In this document: piece after piece, positions 55,094 through 63,009 of the stretch
Layout: every line of letters starts with the position of its first letter
Position numbering within the stretch: the first letter of the stretch is position 1
Assembly: GCA_050633525.1 (NCBI GenBank)
Contig: JBOEGR010000004.1
Coordinates: forward strand, 62,001-126,000
DNA: 64,000 bases
Source: CANLBN01 sp050633525
GTDB taxonomy: Bacteria > Pseudomonadota > Gammaproteobacteria > Pseudomonadales > Cellvibrionaceae
Reading direction: 5' to 3'
Program-made: the position numbers and the translations under genes
Notes under the pieces: model-generated
Seen by the model: the letters and a program-made list of their open reading frames with translations, nothing else
Databases searched by the model: none
Told to the model about the DNA's origin: nothing

Positions 55094-55105
55094 CGAGGGA
55101 AAAGC

Positions 55106-55285
55106 ATGAAACAGCAAAAAAGCCCTTGTATCAATATCTGTGATTTCTCTGGGCCTAAAGGTTGGTGTTTGGGCTGCGCTCGTACTCGTCAAGAATGCCA
55201 ACAGTGGAAAACCCTCAAGCCTTATGACAGAAATATGCTTCAGAAGGTATTAAAAAAGAGAATGTTTCAAATAAAAAATATTTGA
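55106..55285 (+). CDS. DUF1289 small Cys-rich protein
   Basis: A 59-residue ORF with ATG at 55106 and GAGGGA 6 bases upstream. The DUF1289 pattern is clear: SPCINICDFSGPKGWCLGCARTRQE, with Cys at 8, 12, 21, 24 and 31, followed by the W...LKPYDRN helix. Such proteins are predicted Fe-S or zinc-binding; no defined role. It ends the rightward run that begins at the Zur box at 50241. Confidence 0.85.
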   Translation: MKQQKSPCINICDFSGPKGWCLGCARTRQECQQWKTLKPYDRNMLQKVLKKRMFQIKNI

Positions 55286-55328
55286 TCTCAAGAATAGAAT
55301 TGCCAACTAGTAATAAGCACGCTGCCTA

Positions 55329-56486
55329 TTATATTGCCAACTTCAAAATTTCACGACTTTGCTCAAGGGTAATTTTTCGATGCTCACCTAGCTTAAACAT
55401 TCCATGCGCTTCGAGCTGATTTAATAAAGTATCGATAGCACTAGGGCTAATATTGGCTTCACTTAAACGTACAGGCACTTGCATAGTACGGAAAAACACT
55501 TCCGTTTTAGCAATGGCCGCATCAATTTTTTCATCGTCACCGCCTTCGGTAATACCCCAAACACGTTCTGCATATTGTAGTAATTTGGCGGCTTTATTAT
55601 CCCGCTGATGTTTCATAACTGCAGGTAATATAATGGATAATGTACGAGCATGGTCAAGCCCATAAGAAGCCGTTATTTCATGACCAATCATATGCGTTGT
55701 CCAGTCTTGGGGAACTCCCATGCCGATTAAACCATTCAGTGCCAAACTGGCACTCCACATAATATTAGCGCGCACCGCAATATCATCACCGTTTTCTTTA
55801 GTCAGCGCTTTGGGGCCATCTTCAATCAAGGTTAACATTAAGCCTTCGGCAAACCGATCCTGCACCTTGGCATTGACCGGATATGTTAAATATTGCTCAA
55901 TAACGTGGACGAAGGCATCAACGACACCGTTACTGACTTGCTGTGGCGATAAACTTAAGCTCACCGCGGGGTCTAGCACCGCAAACAATGGACGAACACG
56001 TGAGCTAGCAAATGACAGCTTATCCTTACCACGGCTAACCACCGAAACCGTATTGGACTCGGAACCCGTTGCAGGCAATGTCAATACAACCCCCAGTGGT
56101 AACGCTGACTTTACTCGGCCGCGACTAGCAAAAATTTCCCAAGGATCTTCGCCTTCATACTGACTGGCAGCCGCGATAAATTTACTACCATCGATAACTG
56201 AGCCACCACCCACTGCCAGTAAGTAATCAATGTCATGCTCTTTGATAATAGCTAGCGCTTTTATCAAGGTATCATATTGGGGGTTTGGCTCAACACCTCC
56301 AAATTCAAAGCATTGGTGCTTTGAGAGAGCTGCTATGACTTGCTCATAAATACCATTAGATTTTATTGAGCCACCACCATATATCACCAGTACTTTAGAA
56401 CCTATTGGGATTTCTTTAGTAATCTGAGCAATTTGGCCTTCACCGAAATGAATGCGTGTTGGGTTATGAAAAGAAAAATTAAACAT
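55329..56486 (-). CDS. Iron-type alcohol dehydrogenase (YqhD-like)
   Basis: A protein of about 385 residues when started at the ATG before FNFSFHNPTRIHFG; a start at 56504 adds 6 residues. It belongs to the group III iron-dependent dehydrogenases: DYLLAVGGGSVIDGSKFIAA, ATGSESNTVSV and GMGVPQDWTTHMIGHEI (metal-binding His) are present. YqhD-like members reduce aldehydes with NADPH; E. coli YqhD itself uses zinc, so the metal needs testing here. It lies downstream of hisI and znuA on the same strand, after a 213-base gap with an inverted repeat. Confidence 0.85.
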   Translation of the reverse strand: MFNFSFHNPTRIHFGEGQIAQITKEIPIGSKVLVIYGGGSIKSNGIYEQVIAALSKHQCFEFGGVEPNPQYDTLIKALAIIKEHDIDYLLAVGGGSVIDGSKFIAAASQYEGEDPWEIFASRGRVKSALPLGVVLTLPATGSESNTVSVVSRGKDKLSFASSRVRPLFAVLDPAVSLSLSPQQVSNGVVDAFVHVIEQYLTYPVNAKVQDRFAEGLMLTLIEDGPKALTKENGDDIAVRANIMWSASLALNGLIGMGVPQDWTTHMIGHEITASYGLDHARTLSIILPAVMKHQRDNKAAKLLQYAERVWGITEGGDDEKIDAAIAKTEVFFRTMQVPVRLSEANISPSAIDTLLNQLEAHGMFKLGEHRKITLEQSREILKLAI

Positions 56487-56536
56487 GACTGGGGCGATTA
56501 CCATTGTGAGAGCGTGAAGGATTAAATAGACGGCTT

Positions 56537-56574
56537 ATTATTAACTCAGCATCACAATATGTCGAGTTAATAAT
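56537..56574. repeat. 11-base inverted repeat before the alcohol dehydrogenase gene
   Basis: ATTATTAACTC and GAGTTAATAAT with a 16-base spacer, 51 bases before the dehydrogenase ATG. No T-run follows on either side, so a terminator is unlikely; an operator or mRNA hairpin fits better. Confidence 0.5.
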
Positions 56575-56717
56575 GGCTCAAGAATACCCCGTTGGCGCTT
56601 GAAAGCAACACGAGCCACTAAAAATTAAGGCTTGTCACACAAAGTCGCCAATTTTTAAAGATGGCATCCAGATAGGTCAAGACAATTTATTTGAAGGTCT
56701 GGTCAATAGTAAGGCAT

Positions 56718-57140
56718 TTAAGAATAAGTAGGTTCACTATTGATCACAACCCGCTCACCATCAACACGTAAATAAAAACAATTAGGGCGATTTGTATGAC
56801 ATGCAGGCCCCGTTTGCTCCACTAAGCACAACACAGTATCTCCATCGCAATCGATTCGCATCTCAATGAGTTTTTGAATATTTCCTGAAGTTTCGCCTTT
56901 GTACCACAGAGTTTGACGTGAACGAGACCAATAACACATTCGGCCCTTGTGTAAGGTTTCCTCTAAGGCTTCTCTATTCATCCACGCTAGCATCAACACC
57001 TCACCAGAAGCATGTTGTTGAGCAATAACAGGAATCATGCCTTGTTGATTAAATTGAAGTTGATTTAACACCGAGTCTAACGACACAGTGTGGCCCCTTG
57101 CTGTTTTTTCGAGTGATTTAAAGTAGGTATTTTCCATCAA
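56718..57140 (-). CDS. hisI2: Phosphoribosyl-AMP cyclohydrolase, second-copy HisI2 type
   Basis: A 140-residue single-domain HisI, which opens the purine ring of phosphoribosyl-AMP in histidine synthesis. The Mg site DCDGD (97-101) and zinc cysteines C98, C114 and C121 (in ACHTNRPNCFY) are all kept. It is not near other his genes but 83 bases downstream of znuA. HisI paralogues beside COG0523 genes have been reported as zinc-limitation backups, so the name is context-based; a main hisI or hisIE elsewhere would confirm it. Confidence 0.88.
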   Translation of the reverse strand: MMENTYFKSLEKTARGHTVSLDSVLNQLQFNQQGMIPVIAQQHASGEVLMLAWMNREALEETLHKGRMCYWSRSRQTLWYKGETSGNIQKLIEMRIDCDGDTVLCLVEQTGPACHTNRPNCFYLRVDGERVVINSEPTYS

Positions 57141-57223
57141 GAATGAACAAATAGATTGGCTAAGGGGGTTATTTTTGAAGGGAGTCCCGGCTAAACCAGA
57201 ACTCTCTCTTTAGATTACAGATA

Positions 57224-58591
57224 TTACTGACACTGGCTCAGGCTTTTAACCATTCCTTGAATTAATTCCTGATAATGATCACTGCCTATAGGCAGGCTTG
57301 CACCCAAAGGATCCATCACACCGATGGTTGAAATCGTTGTGCCTTCAAAAACATTTTTAACCAATCCAGGGTTATATTGAGGTTCGGTAAATACACAGGT
57401 GACACCCAGTTTTTTTACGGTATCTCGAATTTCCTTGATACGGGCTGGGCTAGGGTCCTCTGCATCGCCAAGCGAAATAGACCCCGCTGCGGAAATATCA
57501 AACCGTTTTTCAAAATACTGGTAAGCATCGTGAAATACAATAAACTTTAGCTCGTCGAGCTTACTAATGTTACTGCGTGCTGTATCGATGATACTGTCCA
57601 GCTCTGCTATTGCCTGTTTAGCATTACGATCATAAATTTTAGCGTTTTGTGGATCGTGCTTTGACAAAACCTTTTTAATTTCGCTGATCCATACCTTTGC
57701 GTTTTCTGGGTCGAGCCAAGCATGAGGGTCAGCGCCATCATGGTGGTGATGGTGATCGCCGCCATCAGGTTCTTGTGCTATTGGCTCAACATCTTGCTTA
57801 GCCATTGTTTTAAAGAAATGCTCACTTGCTTCAAACTCAAAAGGCATATGCTCGGTAAAAAATGTGTAAACACCTTCTTTTTCAATAACAATACGAAATT
57901 CGCTTACATTTTTCTTCGCATCGAACACTAATTCATATGCATTACTATCATTTGTGCTTAGTTTGTCGCCATTGGTCTTCTCAATAGCGCGCGACGCTAA
58001 TAGGTCTTCGGCAGTTTCTTCCTGATCTTCAATCGCCGCTTCGCCATCTAATTCACTAGAAAGAATCACCATCTTCATCTTTGGGTCAGCGTAGTCACCA
58101 TCAACTTTTGCGAATGTCCACCTATACTCACCTACTGCAAGTTTAAAAGCACCTGACCACTCAAAAGCGTGAGCATCATCATGGCCTTGTTCTTTACCAT
58201 GCTTGCCTTCTCCACCTTCATCATGCGACTCAAAAGTGGCGCCTTCACGAAAGGCGTAGGAAGTCGTACCTTCAACTTCTAGCACTTCAACTTTCTGTGC
58301 TGACACGGCCAAATTATCCAAGGCTTTTTCCAACCAAGGTGTCAGACCCTCACCTACCCAAAAAACGACTTCCGCATCTGCCAGCGCCTTTGCTTCTGAA
58401 GGGCGTAAGCTGTAGTGGTGCGGTGAAGCCTCAGCTGGAATTAATAAATTAGGTTCCGCTACCCCCTCCATAACTTGACTCACAAGAGAATGCAAAGGAG
58501 CAATATCGACTGCAACCGAAGGGGTCTTTGCTTGAGCATTGATGGATAAACCAAGCATTAAGATTGCGTAGGCAGTTAACTTGTTTCTCAT
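57224..58591 (-). CDS. znuA: Zinc-binding periplasmic protein ZnuA with an inserted domain
   Basis: A 455-residue zinc ABC transporter binding protein with signal peptide (cut near residue 21). Zinc-site parts are SPHHYSLRPSEA (H58/H59), DPHAWLDPENA (H290), FHDAYQYFEKRF (H354) and FTEPQYNPG. E. coli ZnuA is about 310 residues. Here about 135 extra residues (about 141-275) lie in the His-rich loop between the first and second ligand, with WSGAFKLAVGEYRWTFAKV, then VYTFFTEHMPFEFE, and the loop ends in DHHHHHDGADPH. Divergent from znuC around a perfect Zur box. Confidence 0.93.
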   Translation of the reverse strand: MRNKLTAYAILMLGLSINAQAKTPSVAVDIAPLHSLVSQVMEGVAEPNLLIPAEASPHHYSLRPSEAKALADAEVVFWVGEGLTPWLEKALDNLAVSAQKVEVLEVEGTTSYAFREGATFESHDEGGEGKHGKEQGHDDAHAFEWSGAFKLAVGEYRWTFAKVDGDYADPKMKMVILSSELDGEAAIEDQEETAEDLLASRAIEKTNGDKLSTNDSNAYELVFDAKKNVSEFRIVIEKEGVYTFFTEHMPFEFEASEHFFKTMAKQDVEPIAQEPDGGDHHHHHDGADPHAWLDPENAKVWISEIKKVLSKHDPQNAKIYDRNAKQAIAELDSIIDTARSNISKLDELKFIVFHDAYQYFEKRFDISAAGSISLGDAEDPSPARIKEIRDTVKKLGVTCVFTEPQYNPGLVKNVFEGTTISTIGVMDPLGASLPIGSDHYQELIQGMVKSLSQCQ

Positions 58592-58662
58592 TAGGTACTC
58601 CTATAAATGATGAAATCAAATGAATGTTAAATAGAATCTATATTTGAATAGAAATGAAAGTA

Positions 58663-58680
58663 GTTATGTTATAACATAAC
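58663..58680. promoter_or_regulatory. Perfect Zur-type palindrome between znuA and znuC
   Basis: GTTATGTTATAACATAAC is a perfect 18-base palindrome with no spacer. It resembles the TGTTATA...TATAACA half-sites of gammaproteobacterial Zur boxes, and a one-mismatch copy lies at 50241. Confidence 0.9.
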
Positions 58681-58733
58681 ATGCATTGTTCAGTAAATAA
58701 GAATCGTTTCATTATTAGTAGAATGACCTAGTC

Positions 58734-58769
58734 GAGACCCTTGCATGAAAATAATTTTGCTTTCAGGCG
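58734..58769. repeat. Dispersed 36-base repeat, copy A
   Basis: It starts GAGACCCTTGCATGAAA and matches 28 of 36 bases with copy B at 62954-62989 in the same orientation. The GAGAYCYTTGCA start resembles ends of some insertion sequences, so it may be a remnant; that origin is inference. Confidence 0.55.
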
Positions 58770-58919
58770 TGCCAGAGTTGCTCGAGCAGCACTGAAGTAA
58801 GTGGCCGATTAGATACGTTTTTCGTCGCTTAACCCCTTTTGGGTAAACGCTGTCTGTAAATAAAATGGCTTTTGTGTAAAAGTCTCTAGTTGCTTTAAAA
58901 AATTAAGTTAGGTAAATAT

Positions 58920-59633
58920 ATGTTAATTGAATGCGACAACGTGTCGATTCATCTAGGGAAGAGAAAAGTTCTTAGTAATATTAACTTGTCAGTCAAACCT
59001 CAAGAAATCGTAACGATCCTCGGGCCCAATGGATCGGGTAAAACCACTTTATTCAAAGCCTTGATTGGCGCACTAAAACCAAGTTCAGGCCTATTAAAAA
59101 AGAAGCCAGATTTGAAGATAGGTTACGTACCACAACGCTTACATATTGACGAAACTTTGCCAATGACAGTCAAGCGTTTTATGAATCTGCCAAGCGGCCA
59201 CTCTCAAAGTACCGTTGCTAACGCTCTCTTCCACGCGGGCGTACCTGAACTTGATAAACAACAGATTATGGATTTATCTGGCGGCCAATTTCAACGTGTA
59301 TTGTTGGCTCGCGCCCTGCTAGGTAATCCAGACCTGCTCTTACTTGATGAAGCAACCCAAGGTTTGGATCATGTTGGGTCGGCAGATTTTTATCGGCAAA
59401 TTTCCAAAGTGAGAGCAGAATTAGGTTGCGCTATTGTGATGATCAGCCATGAGCTTCATGTGGTGATGCGCCAAACTGATCGGGTCATTTGCCTTAATGG
59501 TCATATTTGCTGCCAAGGTAAACCAGAAACCGTCAGTGACTCACCAGAATACCAGGCTTTATTTGGCCTTGATAAAGAGAGCGAAGCGGCACTTTACCTT
59601 CATCGAGGTCATCACTCTCATACACATACTTAA
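58920..59633 (+). CDS. znuC: Zinc ABC transporter ATP-binding protein ZnuC
   Basis: A 237-residue ABC ATPase. Walker A is GPNGSGKTTLF, the Q-loop is IGYVPQRL, the signature is LSGGQFQRVLLARAL, Walker B is LLLLDEATQG, and the H-loop is IVMISHEL. The C-terminal tail LHRGHHSHTHT is rich in His, a likely zinc-binding tip. A 163-base gap separates it from znuB. Confidence 0.95.
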   Translation: MLIECDNVSIHLGKRKVLSNINLSVKPQEIVTILGPNGSGKTTLFKALIGALKPSSGLLKKKPDLKIGYVPQRLHIDETLPMTVKRFMNLPSGHSQSTVANALFHAGVPELDKQQIMDLSGGQFQRVLLARALLGNPDLLLLDEATQGLDHVGSADFYRQISKVRAELGCAIVMISHELHVVMRQTDRVICLNGHICCQGKPETVSDSPEYQALFGLDKESEAALYLHRGHHSHTHT

Positions 59634-59749
59634 GTTTCTCGGCCCTGAAAAATGTACCAGCCATTGCAGCTAAAACGAAATTTTAAAATGCAACACAAAT
59701 ACCAGAAAAACTATATTTTTACGCCAGTATTTTTGTTGCGCCCCCTGAA

Positions 59750-59770
59750 AAGAGGTATCAATACCTTTTT
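59750..59770 (+). terminator. Weak hairpin with T-run between znuC and znuB
   Basis: AGGTA-TCAA-TACCT, extended by A/T and G-T pairs and ending in TTTTT, 27 bases before the znuB start. It could partly stop transcripts after znuC. The stem is short, so the call is tentative. Confidence 0.35.
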
Positions 59771-59796
59771 CAGGAACGACGTAAGTAGGTTCCCCC

Positions 59797-60612
59797 ATGT
59801 TTGATGATTTTTTAGTACGTGCCATGTTAGCCAGTGTCGGAGTTGCTGTGGCAGCTGCACCTTTAGGCTGCTTTGTCATTTGGCGACGTATGGCTTATTT
59901 CGGTGACGCCACTGCTCATGCCGCAGTGCTTGGTATTGCACTATCGTTAGCCTTATCAACACCGATATTTGGCGGTGTACTGATAGTGTGTTTGTTAATG
60001 GCAATTATTGTATCAAGCCTAACGGGGCGAGGCTTTGCCATGGATACCCTGCTGGGTGTTGTTTCTCACTCATCTTTAGCAATTGGTTTGGTCGCAGTTT
60101 CTTTTCTATCCGGCATCCGTATCGATCTAATGTCTTATTTATTTGGTGATATTTTAGCAGTAGGACAGACGGACCTAATGGTGATATGGGGCGGTGCATT
60201 GATTGTTTTGGGACTGATCGTTTGGCGATGGTCGGCTCTTCTACTATCGACACTGAATACTGATTTGGCACTTGCCAGTGGCTTTAAACCTAAGCAAGAA
60301 CAATTGATTTTAACCATCGCTCTGGCGATTGTGGTGGCCGTTGCCATTAAGGTAGTCGGGGTTTTATTAATTGCAGCCATGCTCATTGTGCCCGCCGCAA
60401 CAGCCCGCACGTTTAGTAGCACTCCCGAAATGATGGCTATTATTGCGGCTTGCTTAGGTGCTTTTTGTGGGATCTCTGGCTTACAGGCGTCTTATTTAAT
60501 GGATACCCCTACAGGACCAACGATTGTATGTGTGAGTGCGTTTTTGTTTATTCTGACCAACCTTGTATTTAGACTACTTCCATTTAATGGTTTGACTGAA
60601 AAAGAACCCTAG
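59797..60612 (+). CDS. znuB: Zinc ABC transporter permease ZnuB
   Basis: A 271-residue inner-membrane permease with about eight hydrophobic helices. Family marks are APLGCFVIWRRMAYFGDATAHAAVLGIAL near the start, the coupling segment DTLLGVVSHSSLAIGLVAVSFL, and VVGVLLIAAMLIVPAATAR in the second half. It forms the channel for zinc delivered by ZnuA. The gap before it is larger than the close znuCB spacing usual in enterobacteria. Confidence 0.95.
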   Translation: MFDDFLVRAMLASVGVAVAAAPLGCFVIWRRMAYFGDATAHAAVLGIALSLALSTPIFGGVLIVCLLMAIIVSSLTGRGFAMDTLLGVVSHSSLAIGLVAVSFLSGIRIDLMSYLFGDILAVGQTDLMVIWGGALIVLGLIVWRWSALLLSTLNTDLALASGFKPKQEQLILTIALAIVVAVAIKVVGVLLIAAMLIVPAATARTFSSTPEMMAIIAACLGAFCGISGLQASYLMDTPTGPTIVCVSAFLFILTNLVFRLLPFNGLTEKEP

Positions 60613-60729
60613 TGTTTCAAATAAACATGTTATCGTTCGGGGTTAAGTGCTAATGCGTCAATATAAAATAACAAAATTAAATTTGTTTATTTATCTCAAC
60701 ACTTAAACCTTATTCATTCTCACAAATGG

Positions 60730-61755
60730 CTAACGAGAAATAATACAAGCCATTAATTTTTCCTCCCATTGCGTATCAATATTAACGTTGATAATTTCGA
60801 TTCGGCTTTCTGTGTAATAACTTACCACACTCTCTTTTAATGCGTCTGATGTCAGGTTATAACTAAACGTGCCCTTATCAGTAATAAAAACGGCTTTCAT
60901 TCTTTCCGCATTAACACTCTTTAAAAACGAAAATAATTTTTCGTAACTAAATAATCGTTCACTTGAAAAGCGCCAACCAATACTGCGAAAGCCCTCCCCT
61001 TCATTAAGGGCCTTAATATAACCACATTTGGGAATAGCAATATCAGATAATAATGGTCTTACTTCAGCTGAGTGTTGGTGATCATGCTGTTTTTCTACGG
61101 TAGTAGTTGTGTATCCAAATAAATCGATATTAGTCATATCACCATTTTCTGTCAACACAACTTGAGTATCAGAAGATCCATACTGCTTTATATAGGCTTT
61201 TAAATTATCTTCTTCATCACCTTGATACAGGTCTTGTTTATTACCCACTACAATATCTGCAATAGCAATTTGCTCATTGAAGGTATGATGCTCTGTATAA
61301 CGGCTATCGGATAATTTACGCGCATCCACCAAGGTCACAATTTTTTGTAAGCTAATCACCTGACGGTAAGAACCCGTTGTCAACGTTTGCAATACTTCTT
61401 TCGGGTGGCCTAAACCGGTAGGTTCAATAAGCAGTCGCTCAGGCTTTGCCATTTTAAGTAATTGATTCAACGCTACCTGCATGGGTAGACCAGCAGCGCA
61501 GCACATGCAGCCTCCAGGAACCTCTCTAATAAAAACACCCTGCTCTTGGGCATGCTGTCCTTCGAATACACTACCATCCACACCAATTTCACCAAACTCA
61601 TTAACCAATACCGCCCACCGCTCATGATTAGGCTTGTTGTTAAGCAGATGTAAAATAGCCGTACTTTTTCCGGCGCCTAAAAAGCCAGTAATAATTGTTG
61701 TTGGAATGGTAGATAACATTTTCGTATTCGCTTGGGTATTCATTTCAGTATTCAC
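60730..61755 (-). CDS. COG0523 GTPase, third and divergent copy
   Basis: A 341-residue G3E GTPase. Walker A is GFLGAGKSTAIL, but the metal motif is GGCMCCAAGLPMQVA, unlike the CICC of the other two copies, so it is a different subgroup. Walker B is LLIEPTGLGHPKEVL and G4 is GNKQDLY. A KQHDHQHSAEV patch may bind zinc. The start may be the ATG before LSTIPTT (codon 13). It is last in the leftward run pyrC-like, 70-residue protein, M14 peptidase, GTPase. Confidence 0.9.
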   Translation of the reverse strand: MNTEMNTQANTKMLSTIPTTIITGFLGAGKSTAILHLLNNKPNHERWAVLVNEFGEIGVDGSVFEGQHAQEQGVFIREVPGGCMCCAAGLPMQVALNQLLKMAKPERLLIEPTGLGHPKEVLQTLTTGSYRQVISLQKIVTLVDARKLSDSRYTEHHTFNEQIAIADIVVGNKQDLYQGDEEDNLKAYIKQYGSSDTQVVLTENGDMTNIDLFGYTTTTVEKQHDHQHSAEVRPLLSDIAIPKCGYIKALNEGEGFRSIGWRFSSERLFSYEKLFSFLKSVNAERMKAVFITDKGTFSYNLTSDALKESVVSYYTESRIEIINVNIDTQWEEKLMACIISR

Positions 61756-61797
61756 TTCGGTATTGACCCATTTTAGAGAACAATTATTTGGGATATT

Positions 61798-62694
61798 CTA
61801 AAGGTCATTTGATTTTTTCAAACGCTGCTTAGGAACTTCTCTCTTTAACCAACGCACCAAATCAATCCACATATCGCTGATCTCTCGGTTCGATGGCATT
61901 GAACCCGCTGATGCAAGCTCTACCGTGACGACAGGAATACCCAAATCGATACCGGCATAGTTTCCAAGAGAGCCGGGGTATGTACCCAAGCGCGATAAAC
62001 CTAAAGAACCCAATTTTTTTGGGGCAGTTTGCGGGCCATCGTAGTCTACTAAACCATAAGGCGCGTGGAGTGCGATGATAACATCTGGCTTAAACGTTTG
62101 TATGCTATCAACAAACCATTGGGTTTCTGGTTCACTGCCGGCATAAGGGCCTGGAAAGCGACGCGGGTTTTTCTTTGTCCGTTTATTCCAATATTTTAAG
62201 GCTAAAGCCTCCCAATCCTTTGATGGGAAATTGCGGTTTAAGTCTACATCTTTCCCATTTTGCCGCTGAGAACGCCCCTCTTTTAAAAGGCCATCTGGGT
62301 TCAATAAAGGAGTCACTTTCCAATGAAATAGCCCCGAATGGTATTTGTTTAACTTATCCATCCATTTAAAGACAAGAGAGACTGTTGAATACTCATCTCC
62401 ATGAATACCTCCCATCAACAACACTCTACCTAAGGGTTTTTTATTACTGAAAGGTGGATAAATTTTATAAGGGATTAAACGTTGTTGGTGAGAACGCTGG
62501 CCATCAGCGATCATATCCTGCTGCAAACAATTACTCATGGAGACACTTGCTAATTTATCACTCACTTCACGACATAATTCACCCATAGAAGGCTGAGCTT
62601 TATCTGCATAGAGAGGCAGAGAAATAACAACGAAAAGTGTAAAAATGAATAAGGGGCTGGCAAAAAACATTGGCCTCCAAAATAGTAGATTCAT
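61798..62694 (-). CDS. M14-family zinc carboxypeptidase, MpaA-like
   Basis: A 298-residue exported peptidase (signal segment about 1-30). The metal site is GGIHGDEYS (H98, E101), with DVDLNRNFPSK, the second His in ALHAPYG, and the catalytic Glu in VTVELASAG. It resembles murein tripeptide amidases (MpaA) and related cell-wall carboxypeptidases. Being zinc-dependent yet in the zinc-limitation run, it may recycle peptide or cell-wall material when zinc is low; the reason is unknown. Confidence 0.85.
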   Translation of the reverse strand: MNLLFWRPMFFASPLFIFTLFVVISLPLYADKAQPSMGELCREVSDKLASVSMSNCLQQDMIADGQRSHQQRLIPYKIYPPFSNKKPLGRVLLMGGIHGDEYSTVSLVFKWMDKLNKYHSGLFHWKVTPLLNPDGLLKEGRSQRQNGKDVDLNRNFPSKDWEALALKYWNKRTKKNPRRFPGPYAGSEPETQWFVDSIQTFKPDVIIALHAPYGLVDYDGPQTAPKKLGSLGLSRLGTYPGSLGNYAGIDLGIPVVTVELASAGSMPSNREISDMWIDLVRWLKREVPKQRLKKSNDL

Positions 62695-62719
62695 GAGCTC
62701 ATATTTTTAATAAGAATAT

Positions 62720-62932
62720 TTAGGCATTTCGCGCTTGTATAAACCAACCTAGTACCGCTTGATGGTACTGGGAACCATATAAACGAATAAATTGTTTCGT
62801 ATAATGTTCATCATTATTTTGTAAAGAGGCTATACGCTTCTCTATAAAACTAGGGGTTAACTTCAGCCCACACTCGACAATAATACAGTGCCGCCACTCT
62901 TCATAATTTTGAGGTATTACAGATGATGCCAC
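62720..62932 (-). CDS. Small hypothetical protein of 70 residues
   Basis: Starts MASSVIPQNYEEWRHCIIVE and ends QYHQAVLGWFIQARNA. It is soluble and largely helical by composition, with one His-Cys pair (RHC) and a later Cys. It lies 26 bases before the M14 gene and 77 after the dihydroorotase gene on the same strand. I do not know the family. Confidence 0.65.
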   Translation of the reverse strand: MASSVIPQNYEEWRHCIIVECGLKLTPSFIEKRIASLQNNDEHYTKQFIRLYGSQYHQAVLGWFIQARNA

Positions 62933-62953
62933 AATTTACTCCTTACACAATAT

Positions 62954-62989
62954 GAGATCTTTGCATGAAAGTCATTTTACGTTCATACG
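62954..62989. repeat. Dispersed 36-base repeat, copy B
   Basis: Begins GAGATCTTTGCATGAAA; 28 of 36 bases match copy A at 58734-58769, same orientation. It lies between the small gene and the dihydroorotase gene. The two copies flank the znuCB, GTPase and M14 genes. Confidence 0.55.
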
Positions 62990-63009
62990 AGTGCACCAAT
63001 ATATAATTA

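Larger units (their letters stand above)
58592..58919. promoter_or_regulatory. Divergent znuA/znuC control region
   Basis: This 328-base gap holds the perfect Zur palindrome (58663-58680), 71 bases before znuA and about 240 before znuC, and a repeat copy (58734-58769) between the palindrome and znuC. I see no ORF or RNA gene in it. The leftward promoter is close to the palindrome; how the palindrome governs znuC at that distance is unclear. Confidence 0.6.

Noticed and set aside
59652..59804. A 50-codon ORF between znuC and znuB overlapping the znuB start by 8 bases
   Set aside because: No ribosome-binding site, basic and unstructured composition, and it runs through the hairpin; probably chance.
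60613..60729. GGGTTAAGTG and CACTTAAACC as a terminator between znuB and the third GTPase
   Set aside because: The loop would exceed 50 bases and the stem has a mismatch.
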